From NCBI GenBank assembly GCA_030248225.1, contig JASANE010007218.1:1-64000 (forward strand): DNA of 64,000 nt. The letters run 5' to 3'. The position numbers and the translations under genes were made by a program. Source of the DNA: Trileptium ribeirensis (taxonomy: Eukaryota > Nematoda > Enoplea > Enoplida > Thoracostomopsidae). Positions within the stretch are counted from its first letter, which is position 1. Each line of letters opens with the position of its first letter. A model generated the notes under the pieces. The model did no database searches and was not told where the DNA came from. It saw nothing but the letters and a program-made list of their open reading frames with translations. Of this stretch, positions 28,901 to 43,900 are shown piece after piece.

Positions 28901-31900
28901 CAAAATCGTTGGTATAAATGTTTTATAGCATACTGCGGACATTAAAATTAAGCCGTGCTAGTTGTCCATTTCAACTTGTGGAATGCTGCCTTTATTTTTC
29001 TAAAGCAGAAAATTAAAGTTGTTTAACCGCAGAAGGTAAAATAGTTAATTTTGTCAATGTTATTAAAGAAGAAAAACGGCCTTGAACACTTTGGCTACAG
29101 CATAACGAATCTATTACGTCTGCCACGGATTATTGTTTCATTGGTTTGAGGACGGCGGTGTTCAGGTTTGAAAAGTGCTTAATCGTTGTAGCTCAGCTAT
29201 TCAACACATCAGATTGTTTTTGTACAGTATGATAAAAGCTGAAGACAATGTCTCAGCCTAAGCGCAGCGACAAAACGCATTCTAATTGACAAGCAGTTTT
29301 TCGTCTCGGAAATAACGATGATGTTTAACGGTATTACATTGGTTTCTGGAGATGGGCACACATTTAATAAACAATGCTTAGACTATCAGTCGTCTGAGAA
29401 GTAATATATCATGTTCAGCAAGCAAAAGCAAACGCATGATTTAAAATGTAAGTAATAAACTGTAAATTCTCTGTTAAGTACTGGCCTCAAACTGGATGCA
29501 GCTGACATCATAAACCGTTTCAAGTCCACGCGCCATAATCTAGAGCCAAGCTAATTTTAGATCAGGAAGTGGTTTAATAGACCAGATATTCAAGCTGGGT
29601 ATGCTATTACATCATGGACACTAGTTCAAGTAGCTTACTATCGTTACCTTCGCAGATTTAAAGCAGCATTCGATTCAGTGGATAGAAACGATCTTTACAG
29701 CATTGTTGAACGCGATAGAATGCACAGCGAACTGCTCGACGTTATAAAAAACTGTATGTGAAATCAAGCAAGATAGTGAGAGTTCAAGATCACCACTCTT
29801 CACCGTTTGAAATCAAAACAGGCGTACGGCAGGGATAGTGTTATCACCGGTGCTGTTCAGTTTCGCCGTCGATTGGGTACTGAATACTTGTCTGTGGCAA
29901 TCGCCGACAAGAGTTAGCTTTGCATCAGTGCAGGGATGTTTAACCGATCTCGATTATTCGGATGCATCTTCAGAGGCTGAAATGCAGGCAACAATTGACT
30001 GTTTACACAAGCATTGCAGTCGGGTCGGTCTGAAGATCTGCACGACGAAAACGACAATATTGTCATGTTGTTGTGCAGTCGTTCTCCGAAACTGTGTGGA
30101 TGGCACTATTTTGCAGAATATTGACATTTCTGTTACCTTGGCTCCGTTATACTCGTGTCCGGATGTTCTGGAAGCATGTTTCGAATATGTTACCTGCAGG
30201 ATCATCTGTCCAAGCTACGATATGTCGGACGCCTAGAAGTCCAAGTCTCTGCGCCATAAAGCAAAACTGGAATGACATACGCATCGAAACCCTGATTTTC
30301 GTTGTCGCGCTAGTCAGATCATTTCCTCATAACTTACTGGGTTTGGTGCATCTGCCAGCAAGACCCACTTTGTTAGCTGGGTGCCCACCATCCTTAGTAC
30401 GTGTCCAAATTATCGTAGTCGCATCGCTGTAACGGCGAAATGTTGCATTTCCAGTTAGCCAAAATATGCAGTGTGCATTTGGAAGCGTGGATCAACCGTG
30501 AAATACGCAGTATATTGCGTAGAGTGTAGTCGGAAACTTCTGCAAGAAAGATCCGCTTTGTGAGCTGGGTGCCCACCATTCTTAGCACGTGTCCTAACTA
30601 TTGTGGTCGCATCGCTGTAACGACGAAATGTTGCATTTCTGGTTAGCCAAATATGCAGTGTGCATTTGGAAGCATGGATGAGCCGTGAAATATGCAGTAT
30701 ATTGCGTAGACTGTAGTCGGAAACCTCTGCCAGCAAGATCCGCTTTGTGAGCTGGGTGCCCACCATCCTTAGAACGTGTTTCAATTATCGTAGTCGCATT
30801 GCTATAACGACGAAATGTGGCATTTCCGGTTAGCCAAGATATGCAGTGTGCACTTTAAAGTGTGAATCAGCTGTGAAATACGCAGTATATTGCGTAGACT
30901 AAATCGAAAACTACCACGTGGACGTGCTCTGGAAACCGCCGAACGGTCAGTAGAGCCGTTGTTAATAGATGTATCGTGAAGACGATGGAGACGAGGGCCT
31001 TTGGAGCTCATGGCCGACTGCAGCGGAGATGGCAAATAAACCGAGTTCTACCCCCAGAACAGCGGGGACAGGCAAAACAACAATTATATAGGTCTCACAT
31101 TGTCGAATAAAACGCTAAGGTTTTATGTAACATTGAAAAAGTAATACTGAATAAATTGTTGCAAATAATACATATATCGATTAGTCGCCCTCCTGTAGCG
31201 TCCCAGTAAATTGTGTTTAGACTACAACATGGTGCCACTATAGTGTCTTTTGCTATTTCAACTATGAAATGTAAATCTATATGTTTAACTCATACAGTGA
31301 CCAGTACCAGGGTCAGACACGCAGCCGCGTAGTATCACGGTGCCGCCGCGCGCATGGGATTATCCGCCCCTGAGAAATAAGTTGAAAAAACGAATTTGCT
31401 ATTCATACGCTGCGGAGCTGGTTTTCATTGGTAATTAACAACTGTAACTGGGAAAATTTAATTGAATTTATTTTCTGTGGTTATAAATAGTTTTAAGGCA
31501 GATATTTTCGCAAATTTTTACTTATGCAAAGGCTGTGTAAATTTTACGTAATAATTTATAAATATATAAAAAAAAATTCGGCACTCGCTGAAATAGACTT
31601 TCCCCGTGAATTTGGCTTGCTCCCCTAAAATAGAAGTCTGGCTCTGTGCTTGACCAATGTAGTGTCTAGGTCCTTTTACAAAACGTTTTTGTGTATTACT
31701 GGTTGTTTACATAGAAGGTGTCATTTCAAAAGTTATTTGGCATACGATATAGGTCGCCACAACGAGTCGGAACGGTTTCCGTTACGAATATCTGAGATTG
31801 GGTAATCTCGAATTTCTTCATTTTACTTGTTAAAATATAGTTTATTTGAAAGCGGTTAGCAAGGCTTCAAGATAGTGGGGGAATAAAATCAGAGATTTTT

Positions 31901-34900
31901 ATTATCTGATATAGGTTACATGGGTGGGTATCGAAAATCGTGTTTAGTTTACACCATTTTTAATTTATAAGCTAAAAACTATTGTCTCTTAATTTTTCTA
32001 CTAGGTATTCGTTACAACCCAATTTTATCAAACGCTCTCCAGCGAGACGTTGTCACATGGCTTCAGCGGGATGACTTAACACGTAACCAGATAATCAACT
32101 TACCGCTAGACGTTGGTATCGAAACAATTGAGCTTTACGACTCGGCTGCGAAATCAAGAAAGTTTCTAGTTGCAGCACCGGATCGGCCTTGTGGTTTGCA
32201 GCAGGTAAGAGTTTGAATCAACAATAGTAGTAGCCAACTCAGTTATAAGCTTTGCACATAGTTGATAAACAAATGTGATTTGATTATTGTTCACAATTAC
32301 TGCCGTCCATTTGTAATGGCTCGCGATTGAGAAAATATCTTTACATCTGTTACCCGAAAGGTCATATAACAAGAAAAGCATAAGGTTACCACGCGTGCTT
32401 ATTTTTGAGCTTCGTTGAAACTCACATGGACATAAAGCTACTCTTCCCTGAGGAATAGTCTATCTGACTTTGCTAGGTATGACTTTCGGTTTGTACAACT
32501 GTGACTCTGTTACTCAACTAATTCCTTACTCATGTTTGAAATTATAGTGACCTTGAGAGATTGTTAATTGTAATAAAAAATTAACCTAGTAAATTCTAAA
32601 ATGTTGATGTGCTGGATTCAGAGTATACGCGGAACCCTACAAGTAGTCCAAATAAAAATTACACTCGCTAGCATACGACACTCGAGAATTCTATGTCACT
32701 TGTGAGTGCGTTACTGTTTGCAACACCACATTGACAGATTTGAAGTAAACAAGCGCACTTAGAAAAAATTTATTCTATACAGAAAAGTGAAATATGCCAT
32801 TGCGTAGTAGGTGTTTACTCTTGTTAAAATTTGGCGACAGACTTGGATTATGAAGGGCAAGTTTGTAACTAGATTCAATCCAATCACTGTATGCTTTAAT
32901 AAATCTCCGTTTTGTAGTATATACGAAAAGAAACTTTGATGCTTTCGTCGTATTGATATTTATGCAGGACAATTCATCATCAACGCATTTCAAGAGGGTT
33001 AAATCTGTTGGATTTGAGACGGAAAATACGTGACAAAATCGGTGCGCTCTTGCATTTAACAACTAGAAGGAAACGAATAATTCCGCGCCAAATTTCGAGA
33101 TGTGGAAATTTGCAAGGCTATTCTATCCCTTCTTCAGGTTATCAGTCGTTCCACTCCATGTATCCAAGGCATCGCCATTATTGCGAACGATGTTCAATCG
33201 AATTCAAACGCTAGAATCGGGATTAATATAATCAATCGTCCGTCGAACCTAAGCGATGAAACGTTGCTAATCCGTGACGGATTTACCGAATGGGATGTGC
33301 GGCGTCATTTAATTCGGTTTCCGATTGTATCATCGCTCGATCGCATTCAAGTGACATATCGGCGCAGTTATGGGCCGCCGACAATGATGGTGATGGTGTT
33401 CTATCAAGATGGTAAGTATATGTGTATTTGAGATTTTGGTTATGTCACTATACGATGCATTGAAATCTTGCTCGGCGTTCATACGATTAAGTTTCGGTTT
33501 AGAATATGAGCTCAACATTAGTTCAAACTTTGGACATTATGTGATCACTATTTGCTTATTATTTATAACTGAAAGACTTTGGAAATGGCTTTATTTCAAA
33601 ATTTGAATGCACATTTTTTGCATTACTTTGTAATATTTTCTCTTAAAAATTTAAAGATTCTTAAATTTCAATTTCAAGGTATGCGCAAACTTTGCCCTCA
33701 AATATGAACACGTGACCATTGCTTAATTATTTGCAATTTTATAAATAAAACACAATTGAATTAAACTAATTTTACGGGAACATGTTGAACATAAGTATCT
33801 TATCTTTATTTTAAGCAATTTATGCAATTTTAGGTAAGTTATATGATTCTAAAAATAATGTTACTAATAGGTGTAAACAGTATTTCAATAGTGGTGAAGG
33901 TACTAAATACATTGAACGAAATCACCGAATGCTGAGGCGTACAGTGCATCGTGTACGATATGAGGAGATGTTAAATGCAGTTTGTGATGCATCGTTGCAC
34001 TGCCTAAACTGCGTAGGCAGCGTATCGAGCTAATTTTGCGTCTTGGATACAGAGTTTTTACGAGTGATTGTGATAGGTCCTCAAACCAACCTCAATTATT
34101 GATCGATAAAAACTTATACCATCAATTATGATTCTTCTTCTGTTTTCTAAACCTTAATGACCCTGCTAAGGTTTGACAGGGAGGGAGGTCTCCAACCCTT
34201 CCCGTTCCCACATCGAAGTGTAATTGCTTCATTTCGCGTGTGAAGTTCAGCGAACTGAACTCTCTATCGATCTGCCTGCTCGGTTGCTCGCGATAGCTAA
34301 CAAGTTGTTAGAAAATTTTTTTATTACTTGTAATCTCAGCATCATCGTTTACTGAAATAGACAATGTTTGTATTCTTTTAAATCTGAGTATTTATATTTA
34401 TACATCTCATTAGCTTTTGTTGCTGTTACTCTCGCTACCGTCAAACTGATTTTAATTTAGATTTTAGGATATACGCACGTTTGGATTTAGATTCAACTAT
34501 TATTTGTTACATTTTTGTTCAAGCATATCAATATCTTGATCCTTTCATTCATGTCCGATACTCGGTAATCTCGAACAATCAATATGCAGTCAGCACGATG
34601 CATTATTCCAATTTTACCCATATCGACGGTAGCATTATCAATCGTTACGATCGCGAACAGCTTTGGTTTCAGAAGGTAAGTGCTAGTCCTCGAAAGAATC
34701 ATTTTTCGAAATTATTCTATGTTTATTTGTCTTTAATCGAAATTAATCTCAGGTTGCAGTGGTTGATGCGACGGAACACAGGACACAATGGGCACAATTA
34801 TAACTAAATTTTACAGAAATGAATTTTGTACCCAGAGTTTGACAAATTTTGCACCGATTTAACTTTTGCATATGACAAATAAAAGTATTGCTTGCATTCC

Positions 34901-37900
34901 ATACTTCCATTATGCAATCAACGATAAACTAAAAATTAAGTTATGAATTAAGGTATGCAAATACACGTAAGTACGTATATCTTAATTGCACGCGGTCGGC
35001 AGCGGTGGTTATAGCTCTCCGGATTGGGGAAACTCCAAGGTAGATCACAATATAACGCTAATATCTACATAACATGGTAACATGTATAAACTCAAAATAA
35101 AATACATACTTAAACAAAAAATGTCAAATTAGTTTTTAAATTCTGTTATGACATTCAAAATGTCTTACTTTTCCACAAAGACAGTATATAATGTAAATAT
35201 TATTCATTGAAGATGACAATGCTATAAACAAAAACATTATCACAAGCATGAGATACGCCGAGAGCCCACGCCGTGTGCATTAAAACAATTTTAAAAGTAT
35301 TCGACCAAAAAGGGGATGGGGTTTCCGCTACAACTGTCCCACCCTTATGTTCGCCCTAGATGGCCAGATCATTTTTTATTACAGCCAGTTAGCATTAACT
35401 TTTAGGTAAAACATAATTTCTGAAAAATTGAGTTACGCTTTTATTGAGTTAAGAAAACTTTGTAGAACGTAGCGTTACGATGCTTCTCTGATTTTGTTAA
35501 TTTTTTAGATAAAGTTTTCGGGTAACAAACAAGCCGTGATTTGGGTAAATGGCCCATTGCGCGATGCGTCGGAGTCAAGTCCTTTGGCTGAAATACGTTA
35601 CTGGATTGACAACTGCTCAGTTGTCAACAACAATGGCTCGATAATTGAAACCCATCGTGATTTGTATCGTTCAGCGAATCTATTTCATTGGCGTGTTTGG
35701 CGCTCAAAATTTGCAAACAATGATCAGAGTGGATTTTCAATAGCGTTGCCAGAGCCGTATAGCATTCAACCAGCGACTACTGTAGCATCAAGTCTGGCTT
35801 CCGAAGAACCAGAATCATCAAGTGTATTCGGCAGAGGTTCACTTCGACAGCGAGAATTAGATCAGCAAGCGCGACAAGAGATCAAACATCAAACGCTTGG
35901 CTTTCCGCGAATGCATCGATTTGAATTTCTTGAAAATCGACTGCGTTATAATCGCAATTTCGAGTTTCAGCTCGATGGCTATGCAACTTGGTGTAATATC
36001 AGCGCGAATAATTTTACACATAATCATGCGCGACCTGGACGTGGACTAATGGAGTTTACCGGTACGTTTGTTTCTGTTTATAGTAGTGTTCTACATTATA
36101 TATTTATTATTTTTTTAATCGAGCATTCCATTAGTACTACACAGAAGTACATAAAGTGGGCGCTAGAAATGCCTTTTGCCTTTCAAGCGAGCAAACATCA
36201 AGCGAGCTGCAGTCATTGCCTACGAGGGTAGTATTAGCCATTGTTGTCTGAGTTTTAAGCTCTTTTTCAAAGTTTGTGACAGACTATCTGGCAAGACAAT
36301 TATATTACTGTCCACAAAACTATTTGGGTTACTTGAAGTTAGGAAAGAACTAAATTACTTGCCATACTTTAGAATGAATAGATTGCTATGCTCTATAATT
36401 TACTAAGTGGACTCAATAAAATTCATGAAAAAATAGTCTGTCGAGATAATATAACAGGTATATCTTTATGACTTAAGTGCATATGAAGGATAAAGTTATT
36501 TTACCCAACGATATAAAAATCGTCATTCAGCACTATAACTGTACTGATTGGGGTTTTAATGAGCATAAATGCTAGTAAAAATCATGATAAATAATACTCC
36601 GCGCAAATAATATCTGCTATACTAGACTAATCTTTTCAATTTACTTCAAAGTCACACAGCGGCGGCAGAACGCAGTGGACCAATGATTAACGTTCAATCT
36701 TTGTTGCCCCTTGCACTACTGCTTGACAACATTTATTCATAATGCTAAAACGTCAGTAATTACCAAACGAAGAACTGCTGAAATAATGATGCATTTATTA
36801 GATTTCAATGAATTAACCCTTTCATGAACGGATTATTAATATATTTCATATAAAAATTGTCCGGATTAGTGAAACGAACATGTATATCAATTGGTTACAA
36901 GAACCGTGCAGTAAGCACTAAAGAGCCATCTAAGAATTGTTGCGCGGGCGCTTAAGGTTTTTTTGCAAAACGGGCGAGCAGCGGCGCACACAGCAAACAG
37001 GCGGCAAATTACAAGCTGAATTAACGCAACATTTTACTGCGTGTACGAATCCATTCGAAACCCATGGCATAGCATCAAATAACTAAATTAAAAGCTGTCG
37101 CTTTAATTTCAGGAATGGAAAAGCAGCTGGTCATGGAACGAAATCGTTGGTATCTAAACCGGGCCCAATGGATTCTTCTGTGGGAAGTTCAATCACAGCT
37201 TATTAAAATCGATGCTCGAGCTCCAGACGTTATACCTGCGTCAATTCATCGAAATTATTTCGTCGAGAACTACTATCTTACTAGCGCTACAGAGCCCCTG
37301 GTGGATAATTATCCTCGAAGTTTTGCAGTCGGCGTTCGTGGAGTTCAAAAGTTAAACATATCGATGAACAATTTTCGTAATGAGTTGATGGATTTTGAAA
37401 TGGTTGTCGGTTTGCGTGGATCGAGTATCTACGATTCGATGAACGTTACGCTAAACTATTGGGGAGTTGGCAATGGGCCAGACATTGTTGGACGTATATT
37501 TGATTTTGACGACTGGAATATTTATTCGATTGCCAATTATAATCCATATATGATGACCGAAGAGTTTGTCCATCAATGGACATGGGAGGTATCGATGGCG
37601 CAAAATGACAGCTATGTACCCTTTGGCCCACCCGATATTTATAATTTAAAGGGCCGAATTGAAAACTCACTAACATTACCGAGGTTACGTGAAAAGTGGT
37701 CGGTACCACCGTACGACTACAAACCAGATAGACCATATCGTATTACCAAAGATCTGACGGTCATGCCTGGTGCTACGTTAACAATAGAACCCGGTGTTGA
37801 ATTACATCTATACCCTGGGGTGCGTATTCTAGTCTTAGGCAGTTTAATTGCGGAAGGCACTCGCTTGAACCCTATTCGGTTTTTGCCCATTAATATCACA

Positions 37901-40900
37901 GAATTAGTTGAGCAACAACAAAACTATTTGAGGCTACGTGATATTCCGTCAGTCGCCAATGCAATATCTCCATTGCCACGAAATTCAGAAATCATCGACT
38001 TTCGGTTCAACGACATCAGCACAGAATATGACATTACGGATGCAGACCACCGATCGCGCAGGATACGTCGGACAGATGTTATCTATCAGAAATTTCCTCT
38101 TCTCAATCGGCAAGATGGATTTTATCAAAAATTTGATGTATATCTAGTTGGTGGGCCATCGGAAAGCCAATGGTCTGGCTACCTGGAAATATACAATCAA
38201 ACTACTGGCGAAATGGTACCAATTTGTGATCGACAGTTCACACGGCGCAACGCTCAAGTAGTATGTCGTCAGCTTGGATGGGACTCGCCGACTGGAAACG
38301 TTTATTCCTGGGTGGCTCCAAGATGGGACTGGAACCCACGGCTTTCAATTATTCGTGCTTATTCGGAACCACGACAATGCTTCGGAACGGAGCAACGCCT
38401 TGATCAGTGTAACTTACGTCTGAGCGGCTCACGAAATCATTGGTACTGCTCTGATAGTGAGCATTTTGTTTTTGTACATTGTGGACACCCTACAACATTA
38501 AACCATACGCGTTATCCGTTCAATTGGGGCGGCATTACAATCAGCAAACCTAGCGTCGATGAAGATGCAGGTCGATTTCGGCCTAGCGGGGCAACGTTTC
38601 TACCGTTGTCAAGCGGAGGCGGTAATGGTCATGAAAAAGGATCACTGTTTGATCATGTTGAAATCGTTGGCGCTGGTGCTGCACATAATGCTTCTGATGG
38701 CTCTGCGATTCAAATAATATTCGGCAGTGCTAGCTCAGTGGGTGTTTCGTTCAGCTCGGTTAATATTACCAATAGTTCAATGCACGGACTGAGCGTATTA
38801 GCACCACGAGGTGCCGTAAATCTATATCGTGTCAACGTTACCCACAACCTGGGGACTGGCGTTTCGATCGCCACGCTCAACCTTCGCGCTGCAGATGGCG
38901 GTCAGACTCGGTCAACATCAACGACCCCGCTTAGACTTGTAGACACAATACCGTATCGTGCGTACGGATTTGTTGATATGTGTTCGGTTTCGAAGCTCAT
39001 AACCGTATCTAAACGTGTGTTAGTATATTATAAGTACGACAGCTATCCCGTGAACTGCATCAAAATTTTTCGAAGCGCAGGCAATCTGCAAGCTGTCGGC
39101 TTTCGATTTTTACAACTTAATATCTACAACGCTCACGACGATCAAGTTGGACGCCCGGACAGTCTTACGTTTTATAATTCATCTGTGTTTACGAAACACA
39201 ACGAAATATGTAAGAAACTTTTGTTGCGAAATTATTAGAGGTGAGAATTTCGGCCCTCGGCTGGCCCGACACAGTGTTACAGCGGGTATGTGCCTGGTCG
39301 ACTCCGATTTCCAACAGGCCGCTTATCAATTCTCAGCTCTTGTAAAAGATGAAATGATTGCTACACACTTCGGTCACCTTGGGTTCGTTTTACGCGTTTT
39401 TAAAGCGCTCATTTCACGTTTATTGTGACATATTTATATGACCTGTATCCGTTATATCAAACAGCCGTCACTCGATTATAAAGGAGCCGGGCTGACTCCA
39501 AAGGTGCAACTCTGATCCGAGCCGGACCGACACCGACTTGCGACGGGCCGGGCCGACCGAAAGAATTCGGCCGGTTCTCACCTCTAGGAATTATTATATA
39601 TAATATTCATTTTCTGCTCTTATACAAATCGCACAAGCAATGTTATATTGAATTAATATCATATACATATGAGATTTCATATAAGTGGATACGTTTAATT
39701 ACTAAATCCAATAATACTAATGGATTACAAGCACGACACTGATACCCAAAATTGATTTAAAATATGTCGCTCTTATTCATCGTTAATTCTATTAGCTCAA
39801 ACTAAACCGCACGAATGTATTTCATTTTTTACATTATGTCTGTCTCTTCTGCCAATACTCTGGAAACGTCAAGCTAAGTATCACTCTAATTAGATAAGTC
39901 AGTATGTCAGAGACGCTAGGCGTGGCATTACGATAACATATCGGATTTGTGGCAAAGTGTTTTCAAAATTATCATCAATTTATGGTCTCGTGTGTTTTTC
40001 TAAAACTGAACTTTGTTGGCTACACTATGTTTTGACGGGGTAGGCTTCACACATTTTATTGGTGAGAACAGATTAAATTTTTTCTGCCCGGTATGCTTAT
40101 AATGCTAGGTAAGTTGCTTCAAGAATTCTCGTCTCTAACCTATATTATCAACACAGCTTAGTACCTGCTAATACCTTTGCTCCAAATGTTTTTGGTAAGC
40201 GTGAGCTTATTTGTATTCATAGCTGCTACATGAATAATAAAAGTATATAAAAAGCACTTGCCGCATAGAATAGAACTACGTGGTTGCAACTATTAATATG
40301 TAATTTGCAACATTTTTCTTGATTCTTAACAGGACATAATGTTTGCCGAAAAATTAGATGACAGCGCTGGCTCGGTTTTTGAAAACAGCCACAAGTTTTC
40401 TACAAAAGTGCGCATTCAGCCCAGCTGTATTTTGGTTCCAAATATTTTGCTAAAACTTAATGACTCGTACCAGTCTGCTAAAATAATATAGACGTTTATA
40501 TAACGACAATATGGAAGCCCATTTTGATATTGAAGTTTACAAATCAATCTATCTCGAACAGGAAAAATGATTTATTAGATCCGTCCAAGAAAATTAAGGT
40601 TAAATAAATTCCTTATTATAAACTGCAGTTTGAAGCACATATCGAGCTTACTATATTGTGAGGACCGTTTGTCCCACAAACTTACTTACTTTGGAGGGAA
40701 TGAGCATTAGATGTATATTCAGTACTATCCTGTTTACATTGAAATGGGTTTGAATCATCGGCGTCACACCTTTAGGTTGGACATATCTCAAAGCAATAAA
40801 AGGCACAACTAGGACACTCTGTGTTTGCCACGAGTAATTATTATAGATTATCCTTTGTTTCTATAAAGGGGTAGATTAGTCAAAAATTACACATTTTCTC

Positions 40901-43900
40901 AAATTTAGGGCACTAATGTCCAATGGTGGTTGAGAAGTTTGCTAATCGTGTCGAATACACGTCTTATATTTTTGTGCAACTGTGAAAGATCATGCTAATT
41001 AAATATTAAGTCACTAATAAATATGACTTCCATGTTTCAGTAACGCTAACGCATAACGGTCAGGCGACGGCTTCCGCAACAATCGAAAGTGGACGACCGG
41101 TGCTTGCGCTATATTTACGAGCCAACGCGGCTGATGGAACTTATGGTTTCATAGCTGAAGTCATAACATTGCCCGCTGCTCCAGAATTAGGTTGGTTTTA
41201 ATTTATTCAGTTGTGTGTGGCTTCAGGTCGCAAAGCCATGAGTACGACTGCCACACTCCAATTCCATACGGTCAAAAATTCATTACCCATATCGTGAAAT
41301 CAGGAAAATAGTTTGTCGTGAGCACGAAGAACTGGAAATTTATATTATTATTAATATTTCAATTTGTGAACGTTGGTTTAGCAAAATACCCAAAGAAATT
41401 TAATGTTTCAAACTGTTAAATTTTGTTATGAAATTCAGCTTTGTGTAAAAATTTAGCTGGACTTGTTTCCTAAACTGTAAAATAAATCATTAAATTTTTT
41501 AAAAGCCGAATTAATTTGTGTACCATGCAATGTTTGATAAACTCAAGCTGGCTACAGCGAAAGAACCCGTTTTGCTCAGTCATCAAGGGAAACCACAGAT
41601 CTATCTAGTTTCTGTTGCTCAGTTCCTTGGAACCTTGTAAAGCGAACGAATAGTTCAAACAGCCAGTATACAATAAGCTCAGATAGCACATTAATTCACA
41701 ATGTGCTGACTTCATCTAAGGACAGTGGCATTAAATGGTCAATAAGATATCAGCGGTATTTACGCCTTTACGATTTTTTATCTTTCTTAAATATAATTTT
41801 TAGGACGACGCAACGGTATTATTTCCTCGGTGCATATACTTAAAGGTTACTGGTTAATAACATTTATTCCGTTATTAATTTATCTTTGTACACACCATTT
41901 TAATTTCTGTTTAATAAATAAAAGTTAGGCCGTTAGTGTTAAACTGTGAAGTTAGGAATTGGAAAAATTTGCAAATTTGGCATTTTGAACTTTCAGCTTT
42001 GACCATAATTTAAAGCTTTTATGTGATATTTAAAACATCAAACAACAGGTTTTTTGAAACTAGGTGGTTAATTCATAATCTAACAATGTATTATTATAAC
42101 ATTCGCGTACCAAGTAAATTTGGAAATAGTAGACTTTGTTTAAATTTTCGTCGAAGGCAAAAGCTTTGTACTATCGTTTCATTTTAAGTGCGGCTTATAG
42201 CATTGCTCCAGAAACTACAACAAGTCATCTTTTATCTGTTTCAGGATCGCCCGAATTAATCAGCGTGGCTTCGTCACGATTTGAGCACAATGATCGCGGT
42301 GGATTTCGCTATTCGTCAATGGGTGAACGTAATCAAGATTTATCAATTGTTGACTCGTTTTTCGGCTACAACGGCTATCATGTTTGGGGCAATTTTACCA
42401 CTTCACACTCGGCTGTAGGCCTTCAGCTTCACAACACGTTGCTGCTTTATTTTAAAGGAAATCAGGTTTGGCGGAACATCGGTGGTCTTCATATCGACGC
42501 CGGTTCGAGCACTAGTGTTGCTCGACTTGAAGGCTATATACGTAATTGCGGGTTTTCGCAAAATAGTTACGAAACTACGCTAAAAATGGTTGGGCGTGAT
42601 TTTCAAAAAATAGCTGTTATTAATTCCTATTTCGGACGAAATTATGTTCCCTACGCCGACGTGGTTTATGTCGATAGATTACTTGCAAATTTTACTGGTA
42701 ATACTTTTTATAACAATACAGGAACACATATTGTTGACTTGACAGGATATCCACGCGTTCGCACCCAATTTCAACTTTTTCAGCGAAATGTGGTGTACGA
42801 CAATATTGCGCTAGGTCATGGATATCAGTTCGACGCTTCGTACGGGTATTTTGCTCGGGAATCAGATCCTATGTATGTTCGTAAAAAGCGTTCTGCGTTA
42901 CATCGTGATGCCAGAATACTCAAGGCTTTCGTTGACACTAGAATCCGCAGGAAACGAAGCCAAAAAGCAAAGTTCTACAACAATAGAAATCCGAGGCGTG
43001 CCACCGACGAAGAGGTATTACTTATTGGTGGAATAGACAGCGGACGACCTGAAGATACAAGTTTCGAATGGTGGGCTCATGTTGGATCAGAAACCGAACG
43101 TTACCGTAGCACAATTCTGGCCGGCAGTAGTCAGCAGCACTACGAAGGAAACTACTTCGTTAATCCGGCCAATACGTTTGAACTTACAACAGTAAATAAA
43201 ACAAAGTGAGAACTCTATGTACTGTTACAAATGAGTACAAAGATCCAATGTTACAAGGAAACATAATATACAAGGCTTCCACCTAAAGAGGGAGTGCCAT
43301 CGGGTAGTTTAATGTCCTTAGGTGCCCCCAGTCCCAACCTTAATGTTAGGTTAGGTCTATCTTCAGGCTGTGCTCGCATTACGTCCGATTCGATCCGATC
43401 TGATTTGTGGAATTTGACCAGATCTTACACTTCCAAATATTGCGCCTTTCTTCCGTATACCATGTGTATGTGTATGTATTTTAGAAACGCATCATCGGAT
43501 TTGGATAAGGTCATAAGCTTGAGAATGATTTTGAACCAGCGGGGCAAGCAGCGTTGTACCTGAATTGTATTAGTCAACAGTCCAAAATATACGTCGTGAA
43601 CAAAATTTCAATTTACTGTTTGTGTAAGGAAACACTACTACGTTACGGCATGGGTGTTCATGGTCCGTCGGCTTTGGAGAATCGATGGTCGGCGGAGGGG
43701 GATTTTACCCCAATTTTACTACTTTTCGCTAAAAATTTTTCCTGCGCCTTCGGTGCTTAGAGGGGAGTGGGCTAACTACGGCTACGACGGGGCAATACTC
43801 CTACCCCTATCCACAACTATGCTTTACGGTTGAAAATTTTCATTTTATCCTAAGTCTAATGAACTAACAATTAGTCAGTATGTCTGTTGTTGTGCGTTGG

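Noticed and set aside
31300..31670. Possible inverted ends around a GC-rich stretch (gggtcagacacg / gagccagact)
   Set aside because: The match is too short and interrupted to define an element.
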